From Zanthoxylum bungeanum (taxonomy: Eukaryota; Streptophyta; Magnoliopsida; Sapindales; Rutaceae): DNA of 64,000 nucleotides. Location: positions 1 through 64,000 of the forward strand of contig SKCR01023736.1 of assembly GCA_019454045.1 (NCBI GenBank). Reading direction: 5' to 3'. The notes under the pieces were generated by a model. It saw only the letters and a program-made list of their open reading frames with translations. It did not search any database and was not told where the DNA came from. A program made the position numbers and the translations under genes. Of this stretch, positions 22,243-33,324 are shown piece by piece (within the stretch, counting starts at the first letter, position 1; each line of letters begins with the position of its first letter).

Positions 22243-24425
22243 CATATCTAGCTAGGCTAGAGGTGGATATGAATATTTCATGACCTTTACGGATGTGGCA
22301 TCGCATTATGGTTATGTGTTTCTTCTAAAACACAAATCAGAAACTTTTAGAGTTTTGACACGAAATAGACAAACAGATCGGCTAAAGTATTAAAACTGTC
22401 ACGGTAAGACCGTAATGGAAAATACTTAAGCAATAAGTTTCTAATATACATGAAAGAGTATAGTATTCTTTCAATGAGGACTCCTCCCGGAACACGTCAA
22501 TTTGACGGTGTGTCCGAACAGACTAACCAAATTTTGTTGGACATGATAAGGTTAATCATGATTCGCTCTGAGCTACAATTTCCTTCAACAGATAAGCTTT
22601 AAACAGTGCAGAACTTATTTAGAATAAGGTTCCATAAAAATTTGTTTGACAGACTTCATATTAGATATGAACAGGAAAGAAACCGGGTTTCTCATTCCTG
22701 AAAATTTGGGTATGCTTGGCATAATTTTGGAAAATAGCAAACTAAAACCCAAATTGGATAAGTGTCTAATTGTAGGTTATCCTAGGGATACCAAAGTATA
22801 GTACTTATACAACTCACAAGAGAACAATGTAATTGTTGCTCACCATGCGGTTTTCCTAAGAGGAATACCTATATGCAGTGGTAAGTGTGAGGATACTAAA
22901 ACTCGATGAAAATCGGAGTAATACTATTCAAGGCACCGATTCCTTAATGGAACACAAATAGTTCATCAAGGATGAAACTATACCATTAATCTTCAAATAC
23001 ACAAGAACCGCGTATGTCGGAGAGAGTCAGAAAACAACCTGGGGTATGGGTTCCTGATCTCACCTTATAAAGATGTCAATCTTATTGAGGAATACCAACT
23101 GACTACGTATGAGGAAGTGATACAAGGTATCGACTCCCTATTATGGCAAAGTGCCATGAATCCGAAGTGGATTCCATGTAAATCAACCAAGTTTGGATAC
23201 TAGTTGATGTACCGAAAGGCATAGTGCCTATTGGTACTATATAAGTCTTCAAGGAAGACATACATGGATGGCAACATACCAACGTATAAAGCTAGGCTTT
23301 TAGCAGAAAGGTATCGTTATCAACATTGTGTCGATTACGATTCAACCTTTTAGGATTTGCCACGGTAAATCCATTTGGAAACTTTTTGGAAATTGTAGGA
23401 TTTACGTTATCAACATTGTGTCGATTACGATTCAACCTTTTAGGATTTACGTTATCAACATACCACCGCTTTCCTTAACGGAAACTTTTGGAGGATGTTT
23501 ACAACATCTTGACGGTTTTTTCGTACCAAAACAAGCAAACAAGGTTTGCAGATTATTCGATCCATGTTTGGATTGAAGCAAGCATTAGGTTCTTGGAATT
23601 ATCGTTTTGATGTAATCATAATATTTAATGATTTAATTCAAAATGAAAATGATTCTTGTGTATATAAGAGGGTTAGTGGGAGCGCACTGACAGTGGCTGT
23701 CCTATAAAATAATGATAATATGTCATTTCTTGGAAATGATATTCCCATAATAATCGGTGAAAGCTAGGCTTTCGAGAAAACTCTCCGAGAACTCGTACAT
23801 TGAAAAATGTGCGTGACCTGGTGTCTCATACGCTTTGAGCATATGGAGTCACAAACAGGCCAATCCAAGTGATAGTCACTGGATTGATATTAAGAACATC
23901 CTTTAGTATCTTAGAGATCTAAAGATGCTGTCTTAAACTATGGAGAAAGAAAACTTGAAGTGACTGGGATCACTGTAGCAAGTTTCCTAACCGATAAAAA
24001 CGACTATAAGTTGCAAACGGTACTATAAAGTTTGAATAACGGAACAGTGAGCTGGAAATCTTCCAAGCAATATACTGTTACCGAATAAACAACAAATGCG
24101 GGTTATTGCTGCAGCTGAGGCAGCAATAGAATCCATTTGGGTCGATAATAATCTAATTAGATTAGATATAGTTCTGTTAGCAGCTGAGCTATGCTACAAC
24201 GTAGGCTAAAGAATTAATGGTCTCATCAACTATCCAGATATATACTTCGATATTCATCTGATTCGTTCGGATCATACATCGTAGCAATGTGATGATCGAA
24301 TAAATCGCATCAGATGATAATCACGAAAATCCGCTGACGAAAGTTTTTCCTCAGTAGTTTGAGCCAACCGTACACAGTTCAGGTGTAGGACACTCGAGTG
24401 ACTGGCTATAGGCCAAGTGGGAGAT
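22243..24425 (+). pseudogene. C: integrase to RNase H remnants (part 3)
   Basis: It continues the integrase interrupted at 11905: a GGYEYF-type segment near 22262-22300, integrase C-terminal part, the QGIDSLLWQSAMNPKW-like start of the RT region (about 23125-23175), a GLKQA-like RT segment (about 23570), and an RNase H remnant (SWKSS at about 24053). The RT active-site stretch (about 23680-23750) is decayed but not deleted, unlike in B and L. It ends with an intact polypurine tract, GCCAAGTGGGAGAT, at 24412-24425. Many stops; nonfunctional. Confidence 0.78.
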
Positions 24426-26512
24426 TGTTGGACAGTTATGACCCATAGCGTCACTATTTGTACAGATCATGGTGTTGTTGTACAAATTAACTGTGTAACA
24501 AAGGAGATTGCTCTCTTATCATTTGTGATTAGATCACCAAGATGTATAAATGATAGGAGGTCCTTATGATTTTTTCCATGATTGAGATGATATGAGACAA
24601 TATCAATCCACGAATGATAAATCCTTAAATATACCTAGTCAGGGTATTATCGAGATTGGACATCGATAAATGCGTAAAAGACTAGTATTACACTTGTGCG
24701 CGTTGTGAGGGCATAACGGCATAGTTCTAATATATTTGGGTATAGGATATTCATGCAAGTGTAATAGGAGGTTGTGTTTTACCGATGGTACGGGAAACAG
24801 CTTCGCTCTGGATAGACCCCCTCGGAATTCCATTGGTAGTATGACTATGTGTCTATGGAAGTCCGAAATCAGGGTAGGTGTATTTGGTCTTAACCTGAGA
24901 CTTGCACCGCTAATACTTGCGACAATCAATATACTTTGGTTTTGGTCGTCCAGGGCTTTAACAGGTTTTGTGTACGCCTCTGCTGGGTATATTGAGAATC
25001 GTAGTGTGTTGGGTGTGATGTCAAGACGGAAGTATCACTCCAGTCATATGGAGATGATGATCGCGCAGGGATAAAAGGGTTGCCTCCATAACTGGTTCTC
25101 TAAAGGGTTGCAACCATCGGGATAATATGACTTGGTCATGATTATCCGATAATAAAGAGACTAGTTACTAGTAATCCGATATATGCTTCGTACGGGGCAG
25201 ACACTGTACCAGCCCTAGGCCTTGCATGTGATCATCCGATACTGGATCGAAATACCCAATACTACGTATACTACGCCTGATATAGATCACATATTCCTGT
25301 AAGGATATTTCTGGAGAATTGGGTAGGCATGGCGCTTTGCTAGAAGCCAACCTTGTCTTGTAAATCGGTACAAACGTAGTACTAGGTACTTACGTGTTCG
25401 GATAGTCCGACGACCGTATTTACTGCCAACATATCCGGGGATCTCATGGGTCGCTTCCCGAAGATTCACCGATGACGTATGACTCGCACTTTATTAATAT
25501 GTGATTAATTAGTATAGAGAGAAAATTAATCTGGGATTAATTGCAGAGATATTTTATCTGGGATAAAATATCAATAAAATAGAGATAACGATTAATTTGG
25601 AATTAATCGATAAAATAATATATTCGATATATTATACGAAATTGGATTTCGACGCGGAATTGAAATTAGATTTTAATTCAGGCAAACGAGTTAATTTAGA
25701 ATTAATTCGTTAGCGACGTAAATAGTGATTTCGCTAAGCATATTCATTTAATTACGTCGCAATGGAAAATTCGTTATTTTGGAATTAGCGAACCCCAGCC
25801 CGAGAGTGTTTGCGAGCGCATTTACATTTCGAGTTCGAGTGTGACACACAAGTCACATCAAGCATCAAATCGCTAGTCACATCAAGCGTCAAATCACATG
25901 TCACTTTCAGTGATGTGACAATTTGATTGATTGATTGATGGTGGTAGTTGGAAGGCATTAATTGTCTTTTGCCTTTGACTTTTTGAAATTGAAAAATGGT
26001 ATATTGTTAAATGATTTTGGAAATTAATCAACTAATACACTTTTTTTCATTCTCTCTCTTTCTAATAGCTCACGTTTTTGGAGCCTAAATCTCTTCTCTC
26101 TCACGTCTTGGACCGATTTTTCTCCTATGGTTTTCCTTCACTGTCGAGAATCAAGAGAAGAAATGTGATGATTTTGTTGCAAAATCACAAGTGCTAGCAC
26201 ACATCGGAGTCTTGCGAAGGTGATAGAGAGCTCACCTCATGAGCAAGGGATCACCATGACAAAGCTTGGAGCTTGGAGCTTGGAGCTTGGAGCTTGGAGC
26301 TTGGAGCTTGGAGCTTGGAGCTTGGACCATTGCCGAAAATGGAGGACTCAGAAACAGCTCACTGCCATGACTTGGAGGAGGCAGAAAATTGATTTTTGTT
26401 GTCCACCACATCGCTCAACCGATCGATGTAAGTATTCCGCGACTTCTTTGATGTATTCACTTTGTATTTTCATTGTTTGATATGATCTTGGGATGCTTAG
26501 AAAATTCCAACA
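24426..26512 (+). repeat. C: 3' LTR (2.09 kb)
   Basis: It runs from TGTTGGACAGTTATGACCC to AATTCCAACA and directly follows the polypurine tract. After 26512 the sequence switches to a Tat LTR (H). The predicted target duplication is TTTGG (26513-26517). It contains a palindrome array (25523-25792) and a 7-bp minisatellite (26262-26326). Confidence 0.88.
26262..26326 (+). repeat. 7-bp minisatellite in C LTR
   Basis: AGCTTGG is repeated about nine times in a row. The equivalent position in the B LTRs (about 13795 and 21998) has only two or three units, so this is a local expansion. Confidence 0.9.
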
Positions 26513-26750
26513 TTTGGATATTTGTGTGCTTGGGCGTATGGCTTGGTATGGATTTTTGGGCCAAATCTAGCGTTTAAAATGGAGATCCATCGAGCGAACG
26601 TGAAACCAAACAAACGAATTAAATCTGAGGATGTACTTATTTTTAATTTTCCCTTCCGACGTTTGTTTCCCGTGACTTCCACAACTTATCGGGTAGTGCC
26701 TCCATACGAGGCTCATCATCGGGCTTCTATGCAAAAATACAGTGTCTACA
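26513..26750 (-). repeat. H: Tat-type LTR fragment, minus orientation, between C and E
   Basis: The segment matches the U3 end of the D and F LTRs (a GCGTATGGCTT word, CCCTTCCGACGT, GACTTCCA, ACTCATCATCGGG-like, GCAAAAAT, and terminal CTACA at 26750). The copia LTR of E continues at 26751. H was thus inserted in E, and C inserted in H; the remainder of H is left of the window. The predicted target duplication is CATAC (26751-26755). Confidence 0.75.
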
Positions 26751-26875
26751 CATACTATCTCGATAGCTGCAGCATTTAAGAGTACCAGTTCTGTATCCTA
26801 CGTGATCATCATCTCCATATGACTGAAGTGATACTTCCATCTTGACATCACACCCAATACACTATTGTAGGACAT
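26751..26875 (-). repeat. E: 3' LTR fragment (left piece)
   Basis: The segment is homologous to the G LTR near 38115-38215 (ACTTCCATCTTGACATCACA). It is cut at 26875 by insertion of D and continues at 35450. Confidence 0.8.
26871..26875. repeat. D: left target-site duplication ACTAT
   Basis: ACTAT here pairs with ACTAC at 35450-35454. The uninterrupted copia LTR reads ACACTACGATTCTC at this place, so ACTAC is the original and the left copy has one transition. Confidence 0.75.
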
Positions 26876-29051
26876 AGAAATCGGCGACGCTGTTCTAGGC
26901 TCGCGGCCTAGTCGGGAGTACGGAGTAGCCCACGGGGGACTAAACCGGAGAATAAAGGAGTCACCATCCGGTGTGAACGGGGAAAATGATTTAAGGCCGC
27001 ACTCATCCCTCGCAAGGGAAGACCTCAAACCGTTGGGTTCGGAATGGTCCCTTACTTATGCCACTTGTAATGAAATGATTTATGCAATAACTTAACCGAA
27101 TCTACACAACATATATATTCAAGAATAACCTAGATCTAGTTCGTATTCATAAAAGTAAATCCTATATCTAAGTTTGCATGCTTTAAAAGTAAGTCATCAT
27201 AACGGCAAACACACAATAACACATAATAATCTCATGAGCATATTGAATTATTAAACACAAAAAAAAGAAATAACAACCTAAACTTGAACGTGAATAAAAT
27301 TCTTAATACGAAAAGAAAATTACTAAATCATGCATAAAGAAATATCATACTAACAACTAAATCATGCTTAGAAATAGATAACATACTAACGACTAAATAG
27401 AAAACATACTAGCTACTAAATCATGCTCAAACACAAGGTTGGATTAAATGAAATATGTGTGTCTCTCGAGGGGTACGTGGCATTGTATCCCGAGTGCGAA
27501 CCGCAATGCCGTCCATTTGGATTCGGCTACGGAATTTACGTCCGGGTTTCCATCCGATATATCGCAAGAGAGGACACATATTCCATTCATCTGAAAGTCA
27601 TATCGTACACCAACCAACAATACTCATGCGAAGTAAAATAAGATGATAAATAAAAATAAAAAGAGAATAAATAAAAAGGGGTGCCCTCAGGTCTAACCTC
27701 TTAAGTCGTCTTTCGGAAGTGCGTTACATGTCCGTCGGAAGAGTTGATGCTCTACAACTCCTCCGATTCACTGGTTCAACGTTTTCCTTCGCTGTTTCAC
27801 TATTTGGGCTGCTGTTTTACTCTGTTTCACTACTATTTTCACTAAATTTTCTGGTCACTATCTTTGCGGTAATAAGGCAGTTTCTGGGTGCAATTTTGCG
27901 GCAAAATATGGGCTTTTTCAGGGGGTATTTTTGGTGGTCAATGACTGTGTTTCAGGGAGCTATTTTTGGTGATTTTGGGAGGCAGTTTGGGGAAGTGAGT
28001 TACGGTAGTTTGGGGCAGTAAGTTACGGCAGTTTGGGGCAGTGAGTTACGACAGTTGAAGGCTGTGTTGAGGAGGTTTGCTACGTGAATTTGAGGGTCAG
28101 TTGTGAGGGGTCTGCTGTGGCGTGAATGGAGGGCTGTGTTGAGGGGTTTGATGCGTGAAAACCTTGGGTACGTGGGCTGCTTTTTTATTTTGTTTGTTGC
28201 GTTAGTAGGGGTTGTGGCTTGGAGAAGGGTTGAAGTGATTGCCCAGTGGCGTGAGGGGCGTGATAGGGTTTTTTGTGCTGTTTGGTGAAGAGAGAATGGA
28301 GCGCTTGCTAGGGTTTTTCTATCGTTTACGTGTCGTGCATGAGGTTTGTTTTGAAGGGTTTTTGTGAGAAGTGAGAGATGTGAGGATGCTAGGGAGAAAG
28401 ATGAGGGGTGTGAATGAGCTAGAGGTTTCAAGGTTGGGTTTAGGCTTCTTTTTATAAGAGAGGGTTGGGGTTATCCTTGTATAGGTAGGGAAATAATATT
28501 GTAATGATGGGGGGAATATTTAATTTGTGTATCATAAGGAAATGATATCTTTAATTAGGGAGGTAATTTGTTTTAGTTAGGAAGATGATTATTGGGATTT
28601 GATTTGATTTCATTTAGTTTAGGCATTTGATTTAATTTAATTAGGAATGTCATTTATGAGATTTGATTTGATTTATTTAATTAGGAATGAGATTTGTTTT
28701 GATTTAATTGGATTTTATTTTATTTAATTGATTTAATTTAATTTTTGGCATGTGTTTTAAATGTTTTAATTATTATTGGATGTGATTTAATGGGCTTGGG
28801 CTAGGTGGGCGTATGGCTTTGGTTTTGGGCTAGGTGGGCGTGTGGCTTTGGTTTTGGGTTAGAGATGTGTTTTAAAACAGAGGTCCAACAAGCAAACCCG
28901 AAGCTAAACAAGCGAATTAAATCCAATAAGATGTCAATTGCTGACTCTTCCCTAAAGACGTCCGTTTCCCGTGACTTCCATAATTTAAAGATGTAGTTTC
29001 TCCATGTGAGACTCATCATCGGGGCTTCTATGCAAAAATGTAGTGCCTATA
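26876..29051 (-). repeat. D: 3' LTR (2.18 kb)
   Basis: It starts TGTAGGACATAG and ends CCTATA, a CA end mutated to TA, just before the polypurine tract. It is nearly the same as 33325-35449. A TATA-like TTATAAAA on the minus strand near 28450-28457 is a promoter candidate. The long reading frames at 28000-28430 are not supported as genes. Confidence 0.87.
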
Positions 29052-29071
29052 GTCGCCCCCACTTTGATGGG
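29052..29071 (-). other. D: polypurine tract
   Basis: On the minus strand it is a purine-rich AAAGTGGGGGCGAC next to the LTR start. It primes plus-strand synthesis and matches the tract of F at 49793-49815. Confidence 0.8.
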
Positions 29072-31271
29072 ACTTGTGCAGTGTGTGACAATGACAATCC
29101 TATCAAAGTTTATACAATGCATTTTTACTTGCCTGGCTCGCCAGCTGCCACCTGACTTGCCAGTTGCTTTGAACTGAGTTGATATGGTGGTGAGGTGCTT
29201 CGACCCCTGGTTCATTCCCAAACCGTTACTGTGAGGTGGTCAATTCCTGAACCGTTGCTGTGATGTGGTCCATTCCCGAACCATTACTGTGATGTGGTCC
29301 ATTCCTAAACCGTGCTCCATTCTCCGAGTGCCATTCTCGGCTTGTTCATTCCTGAACCTTGCTCCATTCTCGGAGTGCCATTCCTGGCTTGTTCATTCCC
29401 GAACCTTGCTCCATTCTCGGTGTGCCATTCCCGGCTTGTTGATTCCCGAACCTTGCTCCATTCTCGTATTGTCATTCTCGGCTTGTTCATTCCTGAACCT
29501 TGCTTCATTCTCGGAGTGCCATTCTCGGCTTTGTTCATTCCCGAACCGTGCTCTATTCTCAGATGCCATTCTCAGCTTGTTCATTCCTGAACCTTGCTCC
29601 ATTCTCGGAGTGTCATTCCCGGCTTGTTCATTCCTGAACCTTGCTCCATTCTCAGAGTGCCATTCTCGGCTTTGTTCACTCCTGAACCTTTCTCCATTCT
29701 CGGAGTGCCATACCTGGCGTGCTAAACCCCATACCTGAGGTGTCGCTGTTGTGTCTTCATACCCGGAGTGCCATACCCGGCATTCTGATGATGTGTGGGC
29801 CTCGACCCTGGGACTCATCTCAAAACTGATACTAATGATGTGGGCCTCGCCCCTAAACTGATACTGATGTGGGCCTCGCCCAACAACTGATACCGATGTG
29901 GGCCTCGCCCCTCAACTGATACCGATGCAGGCCTCACCCCTCAAACTAATACTGATGCAGATGTTGCATATCAACATGCTGCATTGCCCCTCGCGAGATA
30001 ATCCTGATAGCTAAACATATTTTCGTCCTCAATGGATGCTTCGTGTCGAAACCAGAGAACCTTCAAAGTACTTAATACACTCAAATCTACTCGTCTGAAT
30101 GAGTGATCTGAACTAGAATCCTAGTGTGTGTGTGTGTGCCAAGGCTCTTTCGCAGCTTAATCCTTAAGTAAGCCAACTTGATGATTTTGTCTCGGAGAAT
30201 TAGATCAATAGGTCTAACCAACCGAGATGTCTTGATCGTACTCTCTGATTACTTCCTCGTACTCAACATGATATGGTTTTCTTCTTCTTTTCTTTCGTCT
30301 CTTTCTTTTGTTTCTTTTCATTTTGAACTTTCTTTTTTTTTTTTTCTTTCTTTTTTTTTCTTTCTCATTTTTCGACACACCTACCATTTAAGGTAGCATT
30401 TCTCCTCATGGTGGTCCTAATACTCGCCCATGGGTACCTTCACGCTTATCGGTTATAGGTGGTCTATTTTTTCCTTTTCTTTTCAGAGACTGTTTTTTCG
30501 TTTCCAACCATATCACATATCGTAGCATAAGTAAACCGGTATGGACATCTGGGCAAACGGTCATTCACTGATCCGCCATCTCTTCAACTAGTCATTTCGC
30601 AAACTACTCAGGCTTCTACTGCTAAGATCATGTAATCAAGTGCTCGTGAGTCTAACCGAGATCAACTACTCAGAATACTGGATGAGATCACATCTCGCAT
30701 TTATCTTTTCCAAGGTTTCACCCTACAGCAAACAATTTCATCACCGGACATATGCTTAGCCATCAAGGACTTCTCTTTTTTTTTTTTACTTCACTGGAAT
30801 TTTTCAACCGCTAATAATGTGGGCTTCGCCCCCTGGGATTCATTCTCGAAAACTACGGGTAGTGCGGGCCTCAACCCTGAGGGTTCATTCGAAAACTGAT
30901 GATTATGTGTGGGCCTTAACCCTGGGGATCCATTTCTGAAAACTGTTGATACTGTTTTGTTGCTCTCAACGTGCATGCGATGTGTATGTATGCATGTGTG
31001 GAGGTACTCTATATTCCTGATGGGTTAGACCCATATTGTGCTCCTTGGCGCCATGTGCCTACGCATGTCTCTGATCGCCCCCTAGGTCTGCTTATATTTT
31101 CCTCTTGCCTGTTCTCTTCTGGTGATTGTGCAGTTATCTTTGGTCTGAAACCTGTAACATAGAACAAACACAAAAATTGCAAGTACGTTACGTGTATACA
31201 TGCATGCATGGATGAATTTCCTATTCCGTTGGGTTAGGTCTTCTACCGGTGATTGCTCGGTCTTCTTTTCC
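29072..31271 (-). other. D: 3' untranslated region with satellite-like arrays
   Basis: No coding sequence is supported. It contains about nine copies of a 47-bp unit (29300-29730) and a few degenerate roughly 30-bp units with GGGCCTCGCCC (29815-29960). A T/C-rich run (30310-30370) and unremarkable sequence to the end of the integrase remnant follow. Peptides read across the 47-bp array are artefacts of its periodicity. Confidence 0.75.
29300..29730. repeat. 47-bp tandem repeat in D 3' UTR
   Basis: GAACCTTGCTCCATTCTCGG recurs at 29354, 29401 and 29448, giving a period of 47 bp, with variable copies before and after to about 29730. This array is absent from the corresponding region of F. Confidence 0.88.
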
Positions 31272-32410
31272 TCAGGCAAAATACTGTTTCAATCTATCCA
31301 CGTTGATCGGCTCGGTGAACTCGTTCCCTTCCAAGTCTGACAGTCTCACTGCCCCGTTTCCCATTACTTTCTGGACTATGTAGGGTCCTTCCCAATTGGG
31401 TCTGAACTTTCCTCTCGGGTCTGTCGTCGACGATTTCGACAGCATAAGCACCAGATCACCCTTTCTGATTTTTGTAGGACGCACATTCTTGTTGAATGCT
31501 CGAGCCAACCTATTCTGGTATATCTGCATGTGATGCAAGGACTTCATTCTCTTCTTATCAGCAATACCAACTGTTCAAATCTATGTGAGGCCCATTCTTG
31601 TTCAGGTAACTCTGCTTCTGCTAATACCCTCATGGACTGTATCTCAACTTCCACCGATAGTACTGTTTCCATCGCCTTTCGAGCTTCCTCTTTTCTTAAA
31701 CACTTCAGCTGAATGCCGTTCACTTGTCTCTTGTAGAGTTCTCCATTCAGACTCAGATATTGAGAGGCCAACTTCTGAATGGCTATCCTGTCCTTTCTGC
31801 TTGCTTCTTCTGGGAGTTCGCCACGTTCTAAGTATCGTTGAATATCATAGTACTAGGGCTTCCCATCGTCGACCTCTACTTCCAAGATCCTCTCTATCTT
31901 ATAAACGGGTCTACTTGCCGTTGTCAATACCAAAGGTCTCATTACCAATTTCTCTGGATTTTCCAAAGTTGCGGCAAGTGTAGCCAATGCGTCTACCATC
32001 TAATTTTCTTTCCGCGGCAAGTTTTGAAATTTGCAGTTAGGGATAGCCTGTGTCAGATTTCTGAGGTAGAATAAGTAGGGTTCTTCCTTCAATTCCCATT
32101 CTCCTTACATCTGTCGGACTACCAACATCGAGTCTCCGTAAACTTCCATGTTCTTAGCATTCAAGGTTATCAATGCCGTTAATCCGAAGGCGCATGCTTC
32201 ATACTCAGCCATGTTATCATCAAAGACAGGGATATCATCACTCAATCTGTTTGGAGGTTCCTCACGCCTCTCATTCTCAGAGCCTCCCCTAGGCCAGGGC
32301 ACAACCATATTAGTCATAATAGTAGTCATGGCATGCAACTGCTCAGTAACCTTAGTGAGACTTGTCTCCAACTGATCCATACGGGATACCTCGTTCTTTG
32401 ATTCGCTCAT
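31272..32410 (-). pseudogene. D: in-frame gag / RNase H / integrase remnant
   Basis: The frame begins with a gag N-terminus like that of F (MSESKNEVSRMDQLE). After about 70 residues it switches at DDNMAEYEACAFG into the second RNase H, at a word (CATA-TC-GCCAT on the plus strand, 32190-32215) shared by gag and RNase H of F. After RNase H and the linker it switches again near 31676 (TTCCATC) into the C-terminal part of integrase, ending RLKQYFA at 31272. Both joins keep the reading frame. Later damage includes a CAA-to-TAA type stop at 32105, further stops near 31850-32000, and a one-base shift near 31550. The catalytic first part of RNase H, all of the reverse transcriptase, and the integrase active site are missing. 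Confidence 0.8.
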
Positions 32411-33303
32411 ATTCGCTAGCAGCCTCTTGATGAGTCTTCCCTCTTCCCTAACCCAACAGATATCTATGATGTCTTTTAAAACCCTGAGTCAGCATGTATA
32501 CGTGCGATGCATGGAATGTATAAGTCGACCCATTATCATTTTAAAGCATTCAATCATACTATTGCACGGTGCAAACTTGACCCAGTCGAAAAGGCCCAAC
32601 AGGTTTACACTTTTATGATAACATGGCTAAACAACTTCAAATGATATGAGGCCTAAACGCAAAATGGTCCATCGGCATCTTAGAAGCTTTTGGCCCAATT
32701 GTCTTAAAGCACGGACTCGTACCAGTTTAAATGGCCCAAAAAGTCCAACTGAATCCAAATGATGATGGTCATAAACATAGGCATAAAGGGATAGTTTCTA
32801 TTAATCCTACCACTACAGTTCATGTGTGGGTTTATAGAGGTATGGACAAAGGCTTTCATCGACGAAGGATTGCCCACAACTAGGACTCCTCACTCAAGTG
32901 TTTAAGCGACCAAGTAAGCGCACCTTTTTTATACCTTAATATACGTGCCAACGAGTTACGGTGCGTGACTGACTGTCAAATGGATTTCCCATTGAAGATT
33001 CCCCAGAGGGAGGGTGGAGCGAGCTCTCTTAAATACCCAAGCCTCTTAGGCTCTTATCGCCTTGGTGACAGGAATAAACAACAAGTCCTCCAAATTAGTC
33101 CATCACAGTAAGCTTCGAGTAAATGATTATTTAGGTGACTTCACGGTTTTTCCTTATAGAAAGGTAGTGAATAAAGGAAGACACCAAACCATTACAAAGC
33201 TCTAATAATGCCTTTGATTAAACCCTTCAACCCACGGTAGACACAGTTAACTAAAGCACAAATCACAATCATTACAAGACATTATTTTGGGGCCGATTCT
33301 CTA
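32411..33303 (-). other. D: 5' leader
   Basis: Noncoding and collinear with the F leader (56721-57868). One copy of the repeat holding CCAGTTTAAATGGCCCA lies at about 32640-32760, then the block around GGATTGCCCACAACTAGG (32870), then TCCCCAGAGGGAGGGTGGAG (33000). Confidence 0.7.
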
Positions 33304-33321
33304 TCCCCAGTGGAGTCGCCA
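33304..33321 (-). other. D: primer-binding site (Tat type)
   Basis: On the minus strand TGGCGACTCCACTGGGGA starts three bases inside the 5' LTR. The same site occurs in F. From memory of the lineage, TGGCGACTC... sites of this kind pair with a tRNA-Arg in Tat/Ogre elements. Confidence 0.8.
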
Positions 33322-33324
33322 GAC

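Noticed and set aside
28000..28431. 143-residue frame in the D 3' LTR, with a 155-residue relative in the 5' LTR (34363-34830)
   Set aside because: Present in both LTRs because LTRs are copies. No recognisable domain, and it spans the likely promoter region; kept as noncoding LTR.
29265..29818. Frames of 92-157 residues rich in CSFLNLAPFSECHS-like repeats
   Set aside because: They are open only because of the 47-bp tandem repeat; they lie in the D 3' UTR.
30300..30400. Membrane-like peptide SFFFFLSFFFFL
   Set aside because: Product of a T/C-rich tract in the D 3' UTR with no supporting context.
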